Shown: positions 10,991 to 24,332, numbered from the stretch's first letter. The stretch: DNA of 64,000 nucleotides from Arenicola marina (GCA_964019135.1 OZ025258.1:14601771-14665770); one strand, 5' to 3'. Program-made: numbers and translations. Notes: a model not told the origin generated them from the sequence alone.

Positions 10991-13900
10991 GAAATGATCA
11001 TTTTGCCTGTTTGAGCTGGGTTCAGTGTGCATTCGGCGGGAAGGCCGGCAAAACTCAAATACATTAGGCGCATAACCAACCATTTCCGCCACTGTCGAAA
11101 CAGTTTTTTGGCGGAGATGTCTATTAAACGCCAAGCGCATATACAGACAGATATGGACCACATGGCCTCACCAACCCGACCCCTACAGCCCGGTTAGTCG
11201 GTACAGTGGTGGGAGTTTTTCGCGGGAAACAGGTAGCCGCAGTCCTGTTTTCTATCCCTCATCCCCTCACATCTATCGGTTCATCCCACCGCGCTACATC
11301 TGATAAACTGGCCCACGCGATTCCATTTCCAACAAGGTTAAGTACGGAAGTGCATCACCGCATGGTATTTTATATATTAAAACCGCAGCCAACCCATTTC
11401 ACCACGCCTCTCCCCCACCTCGTGAACTGTGCTGCCATCTAGTGGTGATGAGGGCATGCCGTCTGATGTAGTCAACAGATGTCAGTACGGTGTTAGTATT
11501 TTCGTCCGGGCGGAATAATATTTGTTCATCCATGTCCAAGACGCTTCGGCATAATAGCGAGGATATACGTAAGTCGTTTTTACCTTGCAACATCTCACCT
11601 TCCGCTAGCATTTCATCAATCAACAAAGCCACTCTCTACGACCTTTTCCACATCGAACATTGCGGACAGATCGACTCTTATAATTCTCATCAAGTCACGA
11701 GCCACCCCCTGCTGTAGCCACCACGTTTACCCGCCCCTCCCTCCCCTCCCCCCACTCCCTCCCCGCCATCACCCACCCACCCACACCCTACACCCTTTCC
11801 CACATCGGCCGTTGCGGGGATATCACCAGATTGTTGATTCCCAACCCTTCAGTCCACCCCCCCCTTCACTCCCGCCCCCCCCCCCCCCCGGTCACCTTGA
11901 CTCCGACGGTGTACATAGAACCCATTTACGGTGCCCACAGCAAGCCCCTAGGGGGGTGGGGGCTCACATTGGTTATGGCACCGTCGATAAGCCCGGGTAG
12001 TCGGGGCCTATGAATAAATAAACCCGGTTCCGCCGCGCAAAAAAAGAGGGGCCTGGACACAAAGATGGCCGCTACCAAAAACATACGAGCCTGCAGATAT
12101 CTAAACCCTTAACTGCCCACCTTCTGTCCCATCTGCACCCCCCCCCCCCCCCGTCCACTTCCCCCGCCCCCGCCACCCCCACCATTCGGTGCATGCCCCG
12201 TTCACAACCCACATTTCCACACCGTTAACTGCATGCCCCCGCTGCCCCCCCCCACCCCCCACCCCTCCCAGCCTCACCCCTCTCATCCTCTGGGGACGGA
12301 CCGCTAAAAGCAGTCGGTCGTCATGAAGAAGAGATAGGTCAAACTGGTGTATTTTTATGACCAGAAAAATAGATGAGGCATCCATTTTATTGTGCATCGT
12401 CTAACATTCCATGTTCGTGATCGTGTTTGTCCCGAGATATGGTCGGGTAAATAAATTGGGGGAATCCAAAGCCATGACGTCATTGAAGAGAGATTGAACG
12501 CAAAAAACGCGAAGTAAGAGTTTCCATTCAATGACTATGCATGCGTTACGGTAGGACGGTAGGAAGTAGCCCCATATCACATCGTGGGCCTCAGGCAACC
12601 ACGTTGGGCGAAGCAACAACTACCTCTTGTGGGACTACGTAGGAAGTTGGAATAATTGAAATGTTCGGGGATGGTAGAAGAGGGTCAACTGTAGCACTCG
12701 ATTCGTAGTGCATAAGAAAATAAACTTTTGTCCGGCCAGGATCGTTCGGTTTCCACAGTATGTGTGGATGAGAGGGGCGGGGGGGGGGGGGTAGGGGTGT
12801 TAGATTTAGCATCCGGCACTTACTTAAGACACTTAGGCGTCGCCCGAAAACAGCACGGAATGCTTATATAGGTCTTGCTAATGCTACGTGGCCCCGTAGG
12901 TGGAGGAGACAGGCGGGAGAGGAGAGGGGGAGGGGGAGGGGAAGGGGGGTAGATGCCGCTGGACACTGGGCGGGTCCGCCGACGAAGTGTCCCACACTTT
13001 AGTAACCAAACAGAACCGGAGGAGGACAGAGGGGAGACCGGCTCAGAGAGAGTGGGTGGTGGGCAGGGGAGGTTCAGGGAGACACGGGTTGCAGGGTGTC
13101 GGGCCGGCCTGGTCATGGAGGAGGGGGAGGGTGGAGGGTGGAGGGGGAGGGGGAGCGGGAGGGGGGGGGGGCGGCAATTGGTGGGTGGGGTAGGCTTGGG
13201 TCCGCAAGGTCACCCCAAAAACGGGTATCACGTCAAAGGAGACGATATTTTAATGCGCATATCTCTCCACGATTTCCATGTTTATGGCATAATAGGTGCG
13301 AGAGACTCGACATTCCCACCTTTCATATTTCTATATATAAAATATAAGCGGCATTGCCACGGAGGAGACGCGCCTGTCACGTGATCACACAGACGCGACC
13401 GGTAGTAACGCGAGATCTCTGAAGAGGGGACCGTCGGGGGCACGCAGAGGGGACCCATCAAAACCCCATTATCGACCACTCGCGAGCAGGAGAGGTGGGT
13501 CAACTTGCAGGAATGGGGTTTTAAGCCATTTTTGTACAGAAATAGACGACAACCAGCAACGGCGGGGCAAGACTCACTTTTATGACGCCATGTTATGTCC
13601 AAGCGTCGCAACGGATAGACAAGAATGGTGAAAATGCGGCCATCTTGGGTAACAACATCAAAATGGACACTTTGGACACTTTGGGCTCCTGATCGACGGT
13701 CAAATATCCGTATACACGCCCGGCATGAAAAAAAAATGTTTTGAAGGGACGGAGAGGGGGGTGGGTTGGGCGGAGGCGGTCGGAGATTGGCTTCCTGGCA
13801 CCAAGGGAGGGAGAGAGGGCAGGCGGGACGAAGAAAGGGAATGAGAAATAGATGGAGGAGGTAAGGCAGGCGGTATAAACCCGAGGGAGGGGGGGGGGGG

Positions 13901-14080
13901 GCGGGGCGTATTGGGGTGGGAGACATATGAATAACTTTACTTGGCAAAGCCTGTGTTGCATAGCAGCGTAAACGGAAGAAACTGCCATGTAAAAACAGGC
14001 CACGTGATCGTCTTTCAAGGGGTGAAGGTTGCCCATAAAAAAACCGAAGAGGGTTACCAGAGAAATAGAGGCAGAGAGAC
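10991..14080. other. Intron 3, mixed sequence with C/G homopolymer islands
   Basis: Poly-C at 11857-11890 and 12139-12153, poly-G at 12778-12791, 13161-13171 and 13889-13901, plus a C-rich stretch 11715-11800. The 266-residue minus-strand open frame at 13282-14082 is Pro/Ser/Leu-rich with no family resemblance. No exon accepted. Confidence 0.45.
11431..11445 (-). promoter_or_regulatory. CTCF-consensus match, reverse orientation
   Basis: The minus strand reads CCACTAGATGGCAGC, matching the core consensus at every position. It faces the site at 8549-8563 across 2.9 kb. Confidence 0.4.
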
Positions 14081-14086
14081 ATGAAG

Positions 14087-14106
14087 AGAGAGAGAGAGAG
14101 AGAGAG
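14087..14106 (+). repeat. (GA)n microsatellite
   Basis: Uninterrupted AG dinucleotides followed by a G-rich bit. Confidence 0.9.
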
Positions 14107-14184
14107 GGGAGGAGGGGGGGGATATCAGGGCTACGAATATCCGAATAGTGTAGACATAGTTGATATCGGAAGGCTGAGGATAAG

Positions 14185-14280
14185 GATGATAATGATGATG
14201 ATGATGAAGATGATAACGAAGATGATGATGATAACGATGATGATGATGACAATGATGATCACAACGATGAGGATGATTAG
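14185..14280 (+). repeat. GAT-rich imperfect triplet repeat
   Basis: Blocks of (GAT)n broken by aac, aag and cac triplets. Confidence 0.9.
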
Positions 14281-15595
14281 TGTGAAGAATATAATGAACT
14301 GGGGTTTCAGGCCTCAGTTGTGAATACATGCACTAAATAGGGCCAGCGAAAGGATGAAACGCGAAGGAATAGAACTCTAACGGGTAACGTTCGGACTGTG
14401 CTGTATGTGTTCAGACCCCTTCGAGTTCAGATAGGTGTAGTGTCTGCCCCGGTTCACGAGGGGGCGCTGCGGGTGACAGCGGCGTCGGTAAATATTTGTC
14501 GGGAAAAGAAACAGGAGGGGTAGTGTTATGGCCACATGGCAGCGGTCAGACGTCCCCGTGTGCCATTCCTAGGGCAACCCCTAACAAAGAGACGGACTCG
14601 GGTGCGAATGTTATGGGTTACTGGCGTGGTACGGAGACGAAAACATCCGATCCTGGAAACCTAACCTTGTTATGGTGGGGGGGGGGGGGGGGGGAAGACG
14701 GCAAACGGATGTACATGTTTTTATTGGACAATGTACCGATTTGTGATGATTTATGTTTTATTAAGGTATTAACCTAGATTAAGAGGAGAAATGTACAATT
14801 TATTCTTTGCATATAAAGACACGTTTTAGCAAAATTCCACTATTTCCTAAAAAGAAAATGACTCACATAGTCGTAAACGGCGTAAACTGTCCCAGCTCTA
14901 CCCCCACGCCCCCCCCCCCTCCACCCTCCTCATCTTTAAAAATACCAGCTATCATACGACGCTATCCCACCAACCGGCCATCTCGCCCACCCTCCCTCCC
15001 TCTTAATTAAATCTCGCGGCGTCGGACGAGACCCCAGTCTCGTGGCCAGGTCAGTAAGTAGTCGGATGTCAGAACTCGGACGCCGGGCGGATCACGTCGC
15101 CAAGGTTTACTCGGATGTGCAAGTCAAACAAACCCGCCGCCTCGGGACTCAGGACTCCGGCCGGGGAAGACAAAGCACGGAGCGAACTGGGGAAGACAAG
15201 ACGTCCTACCCAGGATCCCTGGCGCCGAGCACATGGCTCCAGGGGGGGGGGGGGGGGGCAGAGACGGTGTCCGAGTATTAAATTAAAGCACCGTTGGTCC
15301 TGTACAAGGGTTTTTTTGCTCCGTCGCTAACATGATTGCAGCTGGTGAATAAACCTTCCATCGGCTTATTGGGGGAATATATTGCCTCCGTTTCCCCTCC
15401 AACAGTAACGTGAATCCCGAGTTCTAAGTGTAGGGTAAGGATTCAGCTCAGGGACGAACGACGAATCCGAGATGCATGTCTCGAGCTTTAGCTTGTCGCC
15501 CTAAGATCAACGTCTGCACCATGTCTACATCATATCGGTGCTGTACGTAATTAGAGAGGTCCATTGAATGAAAAACATACAGACGTGTATGAAAA
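14281..15595. other. Intron 3, mixed with two 17-base poly-G runs
   Basis: G17 at about 14678-14694 and at 15242-15258, and a C-rich stretch at 14905-14930. No exon or element recognised. Confidence 0.45.
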
Positions 15596-15603
15596 GTGAC
15601 GAT

Positions 15604-15668
15604 GAAGTTATTATTGATGTTTAAGTTATTATTGACGATTAAGTTATTATTGACGATTAAGTTATTGA
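15604..15668 (+). repeat. 18-bp AT-rich minisatellite
   Basis: gttattattgacgattaa-type units, about 3.5 copies. Confidence 0.85.
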
Positions 15669-16060
15669 CGACGAACCTCCAACGAAACTGACGATGAATA
15701 TAATTTTTTGGCTGAGTATTTCTGAACATTCGCCTACATACAAGCCGAATCCTGGGCTTAAGCTGGGCCAGGAAACCTCCCGAGATAATGAAACGGGAGA
15801 TAAAAACGTGCCCCAGATGCAGTTCTGGGTTCTGACTCATACGAAATACATGATTCTACATATATACTATACGAGTTGTGGAAATGGGGGTTAGAGTGAC
15901 AGGGTGAAGGCCACGTGGCCGCGGTATGAGCGGATGGATGTAGGGGGGATCCTTTTAGAGGTCATCGGCGAAATGAGGTGGGGAAAAATCAATGCAAAGT
16001 GCCATCCAACCACACACCGTTACGCGGGGAGAAGCTGGACAGTTCGTGCACCTGACCATG
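15669..16060. other. Intron 3, no feature
   Basis: Ordinary sequence; nothing recognised. Confidence 0.4.
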
Positions 16061-16066
16061 AAAAAT

Positions 16067-16105
16067 CTAGGTCAAGGGCAAGGTCAAGGTCAAGTTCAAG
16101 CCAAA
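16067..16105 (+). repeat. 6-bp AGGTCA-like microsatellite
   Basis: aggtca-agggca-aggtca-aggtca-agttca in head-to-tail order. This also creates TCAAGGTCA nuclear-receptor monomer motifs. Confidence 0.75.
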
Positions 16106-16202
16106 TCTAATCAATGAAGCCACCGCTGGGTGGCGTTGCGGAGGTCTGGTGTGGATTCTTTATTGCCTACATTACGGGTTGCGGTCCAACAAGGTGATTT
16201 GT

Positions 16203-16470
16203 AAGGTGGAGTTTCGGATTTTGGAAGAGGTTCGTCCGGGGTACGGTGGAGTCAAGGAGATGAAAAGAGGTTCGTCCCGAGGACGGCGGAATCTCGGAGT
16301 TAGGACGAGGTTCGTTCGGGGTAATTTATAGTCAAGGAGATGAAAAGAGGCTCGTCCGGAGTACGGCGGAATCTCGGAGTTAGGACGAGGTTCGTTCGGG
16401 GTAATTTATAGTCAAGGAGATGAAAAGAGGTTCGTCCGGAGTACGGTGGCGTCTCGGATTTGGAAAGAGA
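16203..16470 (+). repeat. 40-bp minisatellite with 80-bp higher-order unit
   Basis: Units start at 16228, 16268, 16308, 16348, 16388 and 16428, each opening agg-t/c-tcgt-c/t-c. Two monomer types alternate (one ends gtcaaggagatgaaaag, the other ctcggagttaggacg). 16308-16387 and the following units show an 80-bp dimer period. Confidence 0.92.
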
Positions 16471-16490
16471 CGACGTTTCCCCTAGAGCAG

Positions 16491-16503
16491 GTTGCCTGGT
16501 AAC
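16491..16503. promoter_or_regulatory. RFX X-box-like site
   Basis: GTTGCCTGGTAAC: two half-sites with one spacer base. Confidence 0.3.
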
Positions 16504-16672
16504 GGTAAATAACGAAGGTGATTGTGTTATTACACGACGCACACCAGCTCATGGAGGGATAGATACTCCATCCTTCCCTCCCAAAATTCCCTAGCAAATA
16601 ATTTCTGATATATCGTCCTCTCATTCCAGTCGCCTCAATAAATTCCGCCCCATTTTTGCGGCAGCTAGTTTT

Positions 16673-16675
<3 letters not shown>

Positions 16676-16711
<36 letters not shown>
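16676..16711 (+). repeat. (CT)n microsatellite
   Basis: About 17 uninterrupted CT units. Confidence 0.95.
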
Positions 16712-16713
<2 letters not shown>

Positions 16714-18414
16714 GACCTTTCGCCCTCACCGCCTTCAACCCCTCACCCTCACCCCCCCCCCCACCTCCAATGCCTCCTTCCATCGCTCCACGGGGATCCC
16801 CAACCATGTCTATATCCCGGGGAGATCGATGATGAGGCCAGAGACCGACGGTCATCGATCTTTATATTACACTGTGCCTTCAAGCTAGTCCCATCTTACA
16901 CCTCACACCCACCCTCCCCTCCTTGCCCGCCACCCCCCACACCCCCCCCCCCACCCACCCTCGCAACTCCTTCCTCTGCCATTCCCAGTCCTTGTCCTTT
17001 GCCCTTTGTTATATAGCATCACCTCTCCCCCTTCCCCCAGCGCCACAGCACATACCACCCCCATGACTCCCCCCCCACCCCACACAGACACCCGTGTCCT
17101 TGTAGCTACACTACATAATATGAAAGCCCCCCCCCCTGCCCTCCTCTTCACCCACCGCCCCACCTTCCACATACTACAGGCGTTGCCAGTGTTACAGCAG
17201 GCGCCTAACATGATTGAACTGCCACGCCCCATACCCCCCCCCCTCCATTCTCCCTCCTTCCCCCTGTTATTTCAATTCAATTCTGTTTCCAGCATCTTTT
17301 GTGGCATGGGAATCGTTGAATACTAATGAGGCAGAACCGGTCCCGACAGTGAATAGCGAGATGGCCAGAGCCAGCCATTGACAAGGTCATTATTACTGTA
17401 TGGTTAATAACAATAACAATAACACGTGTGCGTGACGTAAGCGGAGTGTGCGCACAACGCATCGCTGCTTCCGCTTCCGCTTCTGCAGGAAGCAGCGGTT
17501 ACCATGGGAAAAAAAACTCAACATCACAGCCTTCAACAATTGCCAACGTAGCCTCAAAGAAAAATCTGAAGAAAAAAGCTCTGTCAAATACAGTAAATCA
17601 AAAAAATAAATTAATATATTATTGATAAACTCTCCGGATCCATTGTTAGAATCCGTGACTTTTCCGTCGCTTTTGAAGGCTGGCATTGAGTCTGACTCGG
17701 CATCAGTTCCTGGCCGTTAGTGGGGAACATGACCGAAGCAAAGGGAGGTTTATTTTGATTCATTAATAACGCTGTCCCATTCCCGTCAAAGAGGAGCCAC
17801 CCGAGTGATTCAGTGCTTAGGGGGAGTTTGGGGGTTCGCGCCCCCCCCCCACCCCCTTACCTCCTCCTCACCCCCTTCGGCGTGGATATCGATGTTCGTG
17901 TAGGGAAAACGGGCCCATGTCTCTCCTCGACAATAAACAATGTCATACACCCCCCCACGCCCTCCCCCCCGGTCACATACATTTCATCCTCACATTTGAC
18001 GCGAGAGGTGGAGACGTCTCATACCAACCATCACAATAACGACTCGGTTACCCTGCTTGGTCAGTCAGTCCAACGACGGGCGCGATCGATTTCATGTCTA
18101 TTTATTTGCATTCCTTCCGGATCATCGTGAGGAGGGGTTATCCCGGGACACAGCTGAACCCCACACCACACACGACACCATAACACCCGACCCCACACAA
18201 AACCACACACTACCCCACCCCACAACACCCCACACAACACAATACGCCACCCACCCCACCCCTCCCCATCCCACCCCACCCTACATCCACCCTACCTGTC
18301 CACACCCTCCCCATCTCCGATCTCTCTATCCCTTCACAACCAAAGGTAGTTTAATATAACGCCAAGGGTCATACAAGATACCACAAATCTAATTCAGCGC
18401 AGCGGGCTGCCGGA
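16712..18414. other. Intron 3, C-rich islands
   Basis: C-rich stretches at 16735-16770, 16905-16960, 17060-17250, 17838-17860 and 17950-17968; acc/cacaacacc-rich sequence at 18160-18300. No exon recognised. Confidence 0.45.
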
Positions 18415-18699
18415 ACAGATGTTCAGATGGTCAGTCGGCCAAATGCTCAGATGGACATAGGGTCAGATGTTCAGATGGTCAATCGGCCAGATGCTCAGAT
18501 GGACATAGGGCCAGATGCTCAGATGCTCAGATGGACATAGGGCCATATGCTCAGATGGACAGAGGGCCAGATGTTCAGATGGTCAGTCGGCCAGATGCTC
18601 AGATGGACAGAGGGCCAGATGCTCAGATGGACCGAGGGCCAGATGCTCAGATGGACAGAGGGCCAGATGGGCAGAGGGCCAGATGCTCCGATGGACAAG
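18415..18699 (+). repeat. 24-bp minisatellite, about 12 copies
   Basis: Units of cagatgctcagatggacagagggc, with a second variant cagatgttcagatggtcagtcggc interspersed every few units. Minor length variation at 18520 and 18665. Open frames through it are products of the 24-base period. Confidence 0.9.
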
Positions 18700-19510
18700 G
18701 CTGCTTGAATCCAAAGTGAGGATACTGTAACCACTCCACGTCTACCCTAGCCCCCCCCCCCCCCACCAACACACACACCTCACCCCGCTATCTTGATCAC
18801 CCGTTTCACCCGCGTGGGGGGTCCAGTCACGACGAGGCACCCGGAGACTTTTTAACCTCCCTCGCACGGGGGAGCCGGTGTTTATGTTGTCTCAGGGGTG
18901 TCTTCCCCCTATCCCAGAGTCCTTGAGGGCAGGCAGCTGTGAGAGGTCAGATCCCGAAGTCAAAAGGCATTCCGGGAGATCTATGCACGCCTATCCTGAC
19001 GTGAACTGTTTCTGGTTTTGGTACCCAAAAAATCAAAAAAACTCATTCTCATGGGTAGATCTGTCGCTTGTTTCTTCCGGTTTTTATAATGTTATATTTG
19101 TGTTAGTTATTCGACAGTTGGTTCAATAACAATGCGGCGTGATCGTTTGTTTAAGGTAATAATATTTCGTTTAGCGATGTCTGAATCGTCACAAAGTTTT
19201 CTGGCGGCTACACGCATGCGCGCGCGCACTCCAAACAGGTGGCGCCGCGATTCGGAATGAGCTCTTAGGCAAGGAATTCATTTTCAAAATGACAATGAAA
19301 GTCCTACATTTTAGCCCTTAATAACATAATGCTAAGAAATGTGCGGTTTAGATCGACCGCTGACAAACATGGCGGCCGACTGACCCCAGTGGTGGGTGAC
19401 TACAGGGCAATTTCACTATTCCATCTCGCAATTACCGTAATTCATATAGCGTTCTCGAGTCACGCCCCATACTAAAAGTATATATTTATGTATAGTAAAC
19501 GATAAACCAC
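18700..19510. other. Intron 3, no element
   Basis: Poly-C at 18752-18763 and a short (CG)n at 19219-19228. Nothing else recognised. Confidence 0.4.
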
Positions 19511-19511
19511 C

Positions 19512-19800
19512 TTGGCTTCTACTCGCACCCAGCCTCCCCCCCTCCCCCCCCCCCCCAACACCCCCGCCGCCTTCCCAGCTAGTCTACTCCCCTCGGACCC
19601 ATCCCCAGTTGTATATACCCCCATGGTTCTACTCGCAACCAGCCCCCCCCCCGCCTTTCCAGCTAGTTGACTCCCCTCGGACCCACCCCGAATTGCATAT
19701 ACCCTCATGGCTTCTACTCACCCCCCCCCCCCCCCTGCCTTCCTCCCAGCTAGTCCACTCCCCTCGGACCCACTCCCAGTTGTATATATATATATACCAG
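19512..19800 (+). repeat. Minisatellite of ~84-110 bp, 3 copies
   Basis: Each copy contains ttctactc-c-acc, a poly-C run, ccagctagt, ctcccctcggaccca and ttgtatata. Copies begin at about 19517, 19627 and 19711. The period varies mainly through the length of the poly-C run. The last copy ends in (TA)n at 19782-19796. Confidence 0.88.
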
Positions 19801-20690
19801 AAAAGTATTATCATTAGAGCCGATCACTCGTCGGGCATAAAGAACCGGATCGCGACGAAGATATTGGCGGTAAAGATGTCGAAGTCTGCAGTCAAAGCAG
19901 TCAGCTGGCTTGTCGTTGCCAAGACAACACTCACACGGAGACTGAACCCACTCACGGACCCACCCACCCACCGACAAGCCGGCAGCTCCAGTATTTGTGT
20001 GGCAGTTTGGCTTTGGGGGTTGGGGTTGGGGATGGAAGTTGGGGGTGTAGGGGCGGGGCGGGGCGGAGTCGGGGGTGTAGGAGGGGGGGGGGGGAGGGGG
20101 AGTCGAGGGTGTAGGGGAGGGGGAAGGCGGAGTCGTGGGATAAACTGTAAGGGTAAAGGAGACTGCTTCGTGTTATTTTCCCCTTCAATGAACGTCATTG
20201 GACATTAGGGGGTCTTCATGCTCTTCCACGGACCACGTGGTCGAGATGGAATGGTGCAGGAACGGCGTGGGGGGCGGGTGTAGAGGGGACTAGAGGCGAA
20301 GCTAGAGAGCGGAGAGGGTGGGGGTGGGTGGAGTGGAGCGGTGATCAAAACCGCCACGACTCCCCAGAGGCCGTCTGCCCCTCTCTCTCTGCAGTCCGTC
20401 CGCCCCTTCCGTCTGTCTGTTTGTCTCTCTCTGTCTGTCTGTGTGTCTGTCTCTCTCTCTCTGTCTGTCTGTCTGTGTGTCCGTGGCTGCAGTGGCGGAC
20501 GGAGACAGTCGCCGCCACGCACGGCAGGCATGGTGCGGCGGTGGTGGCCCCTGTTGCCAGACAACGCCGCCATTACGGCAAGTCTAGACGGGCATTATTT
20601 CAGCGCAATAGGTTTCCAGGCGGGGACATCCAGTAAAGGATGCGTCGCCGCTGAGCAGAACAGAAAGGGTAATGTAAAATAGGGGTGAGG
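19801..20690. other. Intron 3, G-rich and CT-rich
   Basis: G-rich at 20010-20130, and a (CTGT)n/(CT)n tract at 20405-20482. No exon recognised. Confidence 0.5.
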
Positions 20691-20694
20691 GGTA

Positions 20695-21090
20695 CAGGGT
20701 TGAGGGATGGGTGTGGGAGGGTGGAGAGGTGGAGTGAGGGGGGATGGTTGAGGTATTGAGGGGTCGGGGGGGGGGGAGGTTACAGGGTGAAGGGGTGAAG
20801 TGGAAGTGCTGGATGGGGGAGGGTGAACGTGTGGGTCGGAGAGGAGGGGGGTACAGGGTGGAGGGGTGGAGTGGAAGGGGTGAGTGAGGAGCGGGGTGGA
20901 GATGTGATATGGAAGAGGCGGAAGGGGTGAAGTGGGGAGGGGAGGAATTGGGTCGGGGGGTACAGGGTGGAGGGGTGGAGTGGAAGGGGTGAGTGAGGAG
21001 CGGAGCGGGGTGGAGATGTGATATGAAAGAGGCGGAAGGGGTGAGGGGAGGAATTGGGTCGGAACCCGGGATGGGGTCGGGGGGGGGGGG
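20695..21090 (+). repeat. G-rich minisatellite, ~105-bp unit
   Basis: The block running from gtacagggtggaggggtggag to gatgtgatatg-aagaggcgg (about 20850-20955) recurs at about 20958-21045, with looser copies upstream from 20693. Confidence 0.8.
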
Positions 21091-24000
21091 TAGTATGGGG
21101 ATAGATAGGTTCCGCATCCGCCTATATGGCCGAGAGTTATCGAATCTCATTTAGGATTGCCTCTGCCACCATTGAGTGATCGCATTACTGACCTCAGACA
21201 ACCTCCATTTCAGCCCGAGTGGCGCAACATTGCGAGCCGCGAAGTGTGGTAAGGTGGGGGGGGAGGAGATGGGTGGGGAGTGAGGTAGAGGCGGGGGGGG
21301 GGGGGGTATGTACGTGTGGAGGGGAGTCAAACTTCGCTGGGTTATTTCAACCAGTTCATACAGGGCATAGCCCCTCCCCCCTCCCCCGAGGGAGTGCAGA
21401 CAAGTGTCCGAGCAAGAACATAAACACTCCAAAAAAAGTTCCGTCCGTCCACCATGACGCCAGTCGCCAGCCGAGTTATTCATACGCCTCCATCGCGGAA
21501 ATGCATATTAAGAACACAGAAAGTAGTCCGCAAACCGACGCAGCAGACGACAGCGATTTGTCGTTTTTGGGCGCGGGAAAATTAATAGCGTTGTACTTAT
21601 TACTCCATGCATGTCGCATCCAGAGAGTGTGTGTATGTGTGTGGATGTGAAGGGGTGGGAGGGGGTGCTTCCACTCCAAATCATGCACTAAAGCCTTGAG
21701 GTAACGCCAAAATAAACATGGGACGGACACGCCATCTGATGGGCGGCGGCGGCGGCGGCGGAACAATCTGTAATGAGTTTACGGATGGGGAGGATTTGCA
21801 TCGTTGTGGACCCGGCACACATGAGAGGCTCGACACGTTTTCTCGCTTTAACCGAAGCGACGTTTTAGATTCAAAGGGACAAAAAAGAACTGGAGGGCTT
21901 CGTGAGACATGTTGCATTGGTGCACATGGGAAAATAAACGTCTCCGTCTCTGTCTCTTCTACACCACCCCCCCCCCCCGCCCCCCTGCCCCTCTGTCTAT
22001 ACAGCGGGCTTGGTTTATATCCAGGCACACCATATAGCCCTAACGGAAACCCTTTGATAATTACTTTATTTCCGCGCACTCAAGCCCGATACCATGAACA
22101 GCGTATTGAAGTTACTCAGTTGCAGCAATTTGTTTCTTTAGCAGAAAAGTTCCAAAATGTGCTGAATGGAAACGATGTATGTATGTTCTTAAGGGACCCA
22201 TATGTGGTATTCAATAAAGAACATGGCATGCTGGGAAGCCACTCTTGTTGGCCAACTTTTTACATCTTGCGTCGGAAAGTCTGTATCCGGTATCGGCAAA
22301 GTGTGTGGTATGCAATCCATAACAGGTCGAAAATCGTGTATCGGAAAGTGAGGTTTTCTCGGGCACTTAGTCGCCAACATTCGGACATCTCTACCACTCC
22401 TTGCCTTTTAACATGTGACAAATATTTTCGTACCGAATTAGCATTCACACAGAAAGATAATGTGTCAAGGATATTTTTTAAAACCAAATTGCAAATCATA
22501 AATTATTGATGCAACATCAAGCGTAAATGGCTGTATGAACAGCTCTAACCCTCATTTCGTAAAGGCTAACACACGAGCCTGAATTGCGTGAGAATCTCAC
22601 TAGCGCAAAGAACTGTTTTAAGCGTGCTTTGTTGGTCCTTTGAGAAGCAATAATCTGTTTGAAGTGAAGGACAGGGGGACAATACAATGTCCCATCTCCA
22701 TGTTATCCCAATGTTATGACCAGCTGGCTCACCGTCGGCCGCGGGAAAAAAAGGAAAAGCCTAATTTAGTGTTCATGGCTCCTGCACTGTGTACAGGTTT
22801 ATTGCGCGGTCATAAAGGTGTGTTCAACCTCAGGGAGTGAAATCCTAAAGTACAGCCATATGGTGGCGTAACAATGGAAATCAATATCATCCAATACGGC
22901 GGTTGAATGGGGATGTAACGTTCGTCATTTTTCGAATCCACGTCGCATTCTCTCAACAAAAGGGGAATGACGAATATCAGTGGATCTTTTTTATATGCAC
23001 TGAAGATGTTATGTCTTCAAAAGTCTGACGATAAAAGGCCAATACCGGGGAAAAAAAATGTAAAACATTTGTTTTATAAAACAAAATGTTGGGTGTTCCA
23101 GTCTTGTCCGCATAGAGGTTAATCTGTGTCAATGAACCTACCGGTACACTGAAATAGGGTTGGAAGAGTTATCTATAATAACATCTCGGCATAGTATAGA
23201 AATTATGTCTTCGCTGTAATAGTCCCTGACGGCTAATGCAGCGCATGGATAACTTGACTTGGACCAAATGACATGCCAAGGATCAGCGGTGGATCAATCG
23301 GGATGTTATTCCGCCATTGTGACACGTAATTAGGTCAACCCGGATGACCTGTTTGTGTGCGCCAAGCGGTAAAAGGCCGGACTCCGTGACAAACGACGGG
23401 GAAGAGGAGAGGAGAGGGGCTCGTCTGGGGTGCCACTAAGCCTTGAGCATTCCTCGCTCGATAAAGTCCTGTAGCCACCCGCTCGCCGGGGTCAGTCGGC
23501 CGCCATGTTTGTTCGCGGTCGATGCAAACCGCATTTTGCATTTCTGTTACTCCCCCCCAGCTTGGCTCACAGTTGGCTTCTCCGCCCATGGCCTCCACCC
23601 CTTCCCCACCACCCACAGCTCATATCAGCCACACCACCCACCACCCAACAGTACCCACAGCCACTGGGCTCCACACCACACACCCATATCCCATAGCGGC
23701 GGGCCCAGTATTCGATCTGTTCGTTCGCTCGCTCGCTGCCATCGGCGACCACTCTCAGACTCTCAGTCAGTCAGTCAGACCGACGGACGGATCCACATCG
23801 ATGTTTTCCCGCCCTTTTCTGGGAGTCAGTCGTCTGCTGACGAGTAGTATAGGCCTTTCTCTCTCGCTAACAAGGTTGTAAGGTAGCGCGCTATGGAGGG
23901 TGGAGGGCTAAGGGGGTTGAGAGAAGGCAAGGGGGAGGGAGTGGGGGAGGGCAGGGTGGGGCATGGGGGGATGGGGAGGGGGGTGGGGGAGGATCTAGGG

Positions 24001-24330
24001 GCCATGCTGGGATGTTTGTTTCCTCTGATACAGATCGTTACTCATCTCGCCTCGGGGCAATATTCCATATGTACCGTCCAGCCTTATTGTGTGGCTCCTA
24101 TCAAATGTCACTGTGGTATAGGCTAAGTAACCATTCCCTGACCTCACCTCACCTCACTCACTCACAGAACAGAATTATACAGTTTAATAAAAATGTGCCC
24201 GATGACTCGATCCGTTTGTAGGCTTGTTCGCCCAAAAAGGTTCCTAACATATAGGTAAAAAAAAAATTGACAACAATGGCCGCCTCTATCCAGCACCCCC
24301 CCCACTCCCACGCCCGCCCAAAAAGCATAT
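21091..24330. other. Intron 3, mixed sequence
   Basis: Includes poly-G at 21293-21307, (CGG)n at 21743-21760, poly-C at 21965-21978, cacaccacccaccaccc-type sequence at 23600-23690 and G-rich 23905-23995. 22030-23330 is ordinary AT-richer DNA. The open frame at 21718-22509 resembles no family and is not accepted. Confidence 0.45.
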
Positions 24331-24332
24331 AT

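Noticed and set aside
13282-14082. 266-codon minus-strand open frame
   Set aside because: No family resemblance, crosses poly-C tracts and an AT-rich end, no conserved motif.
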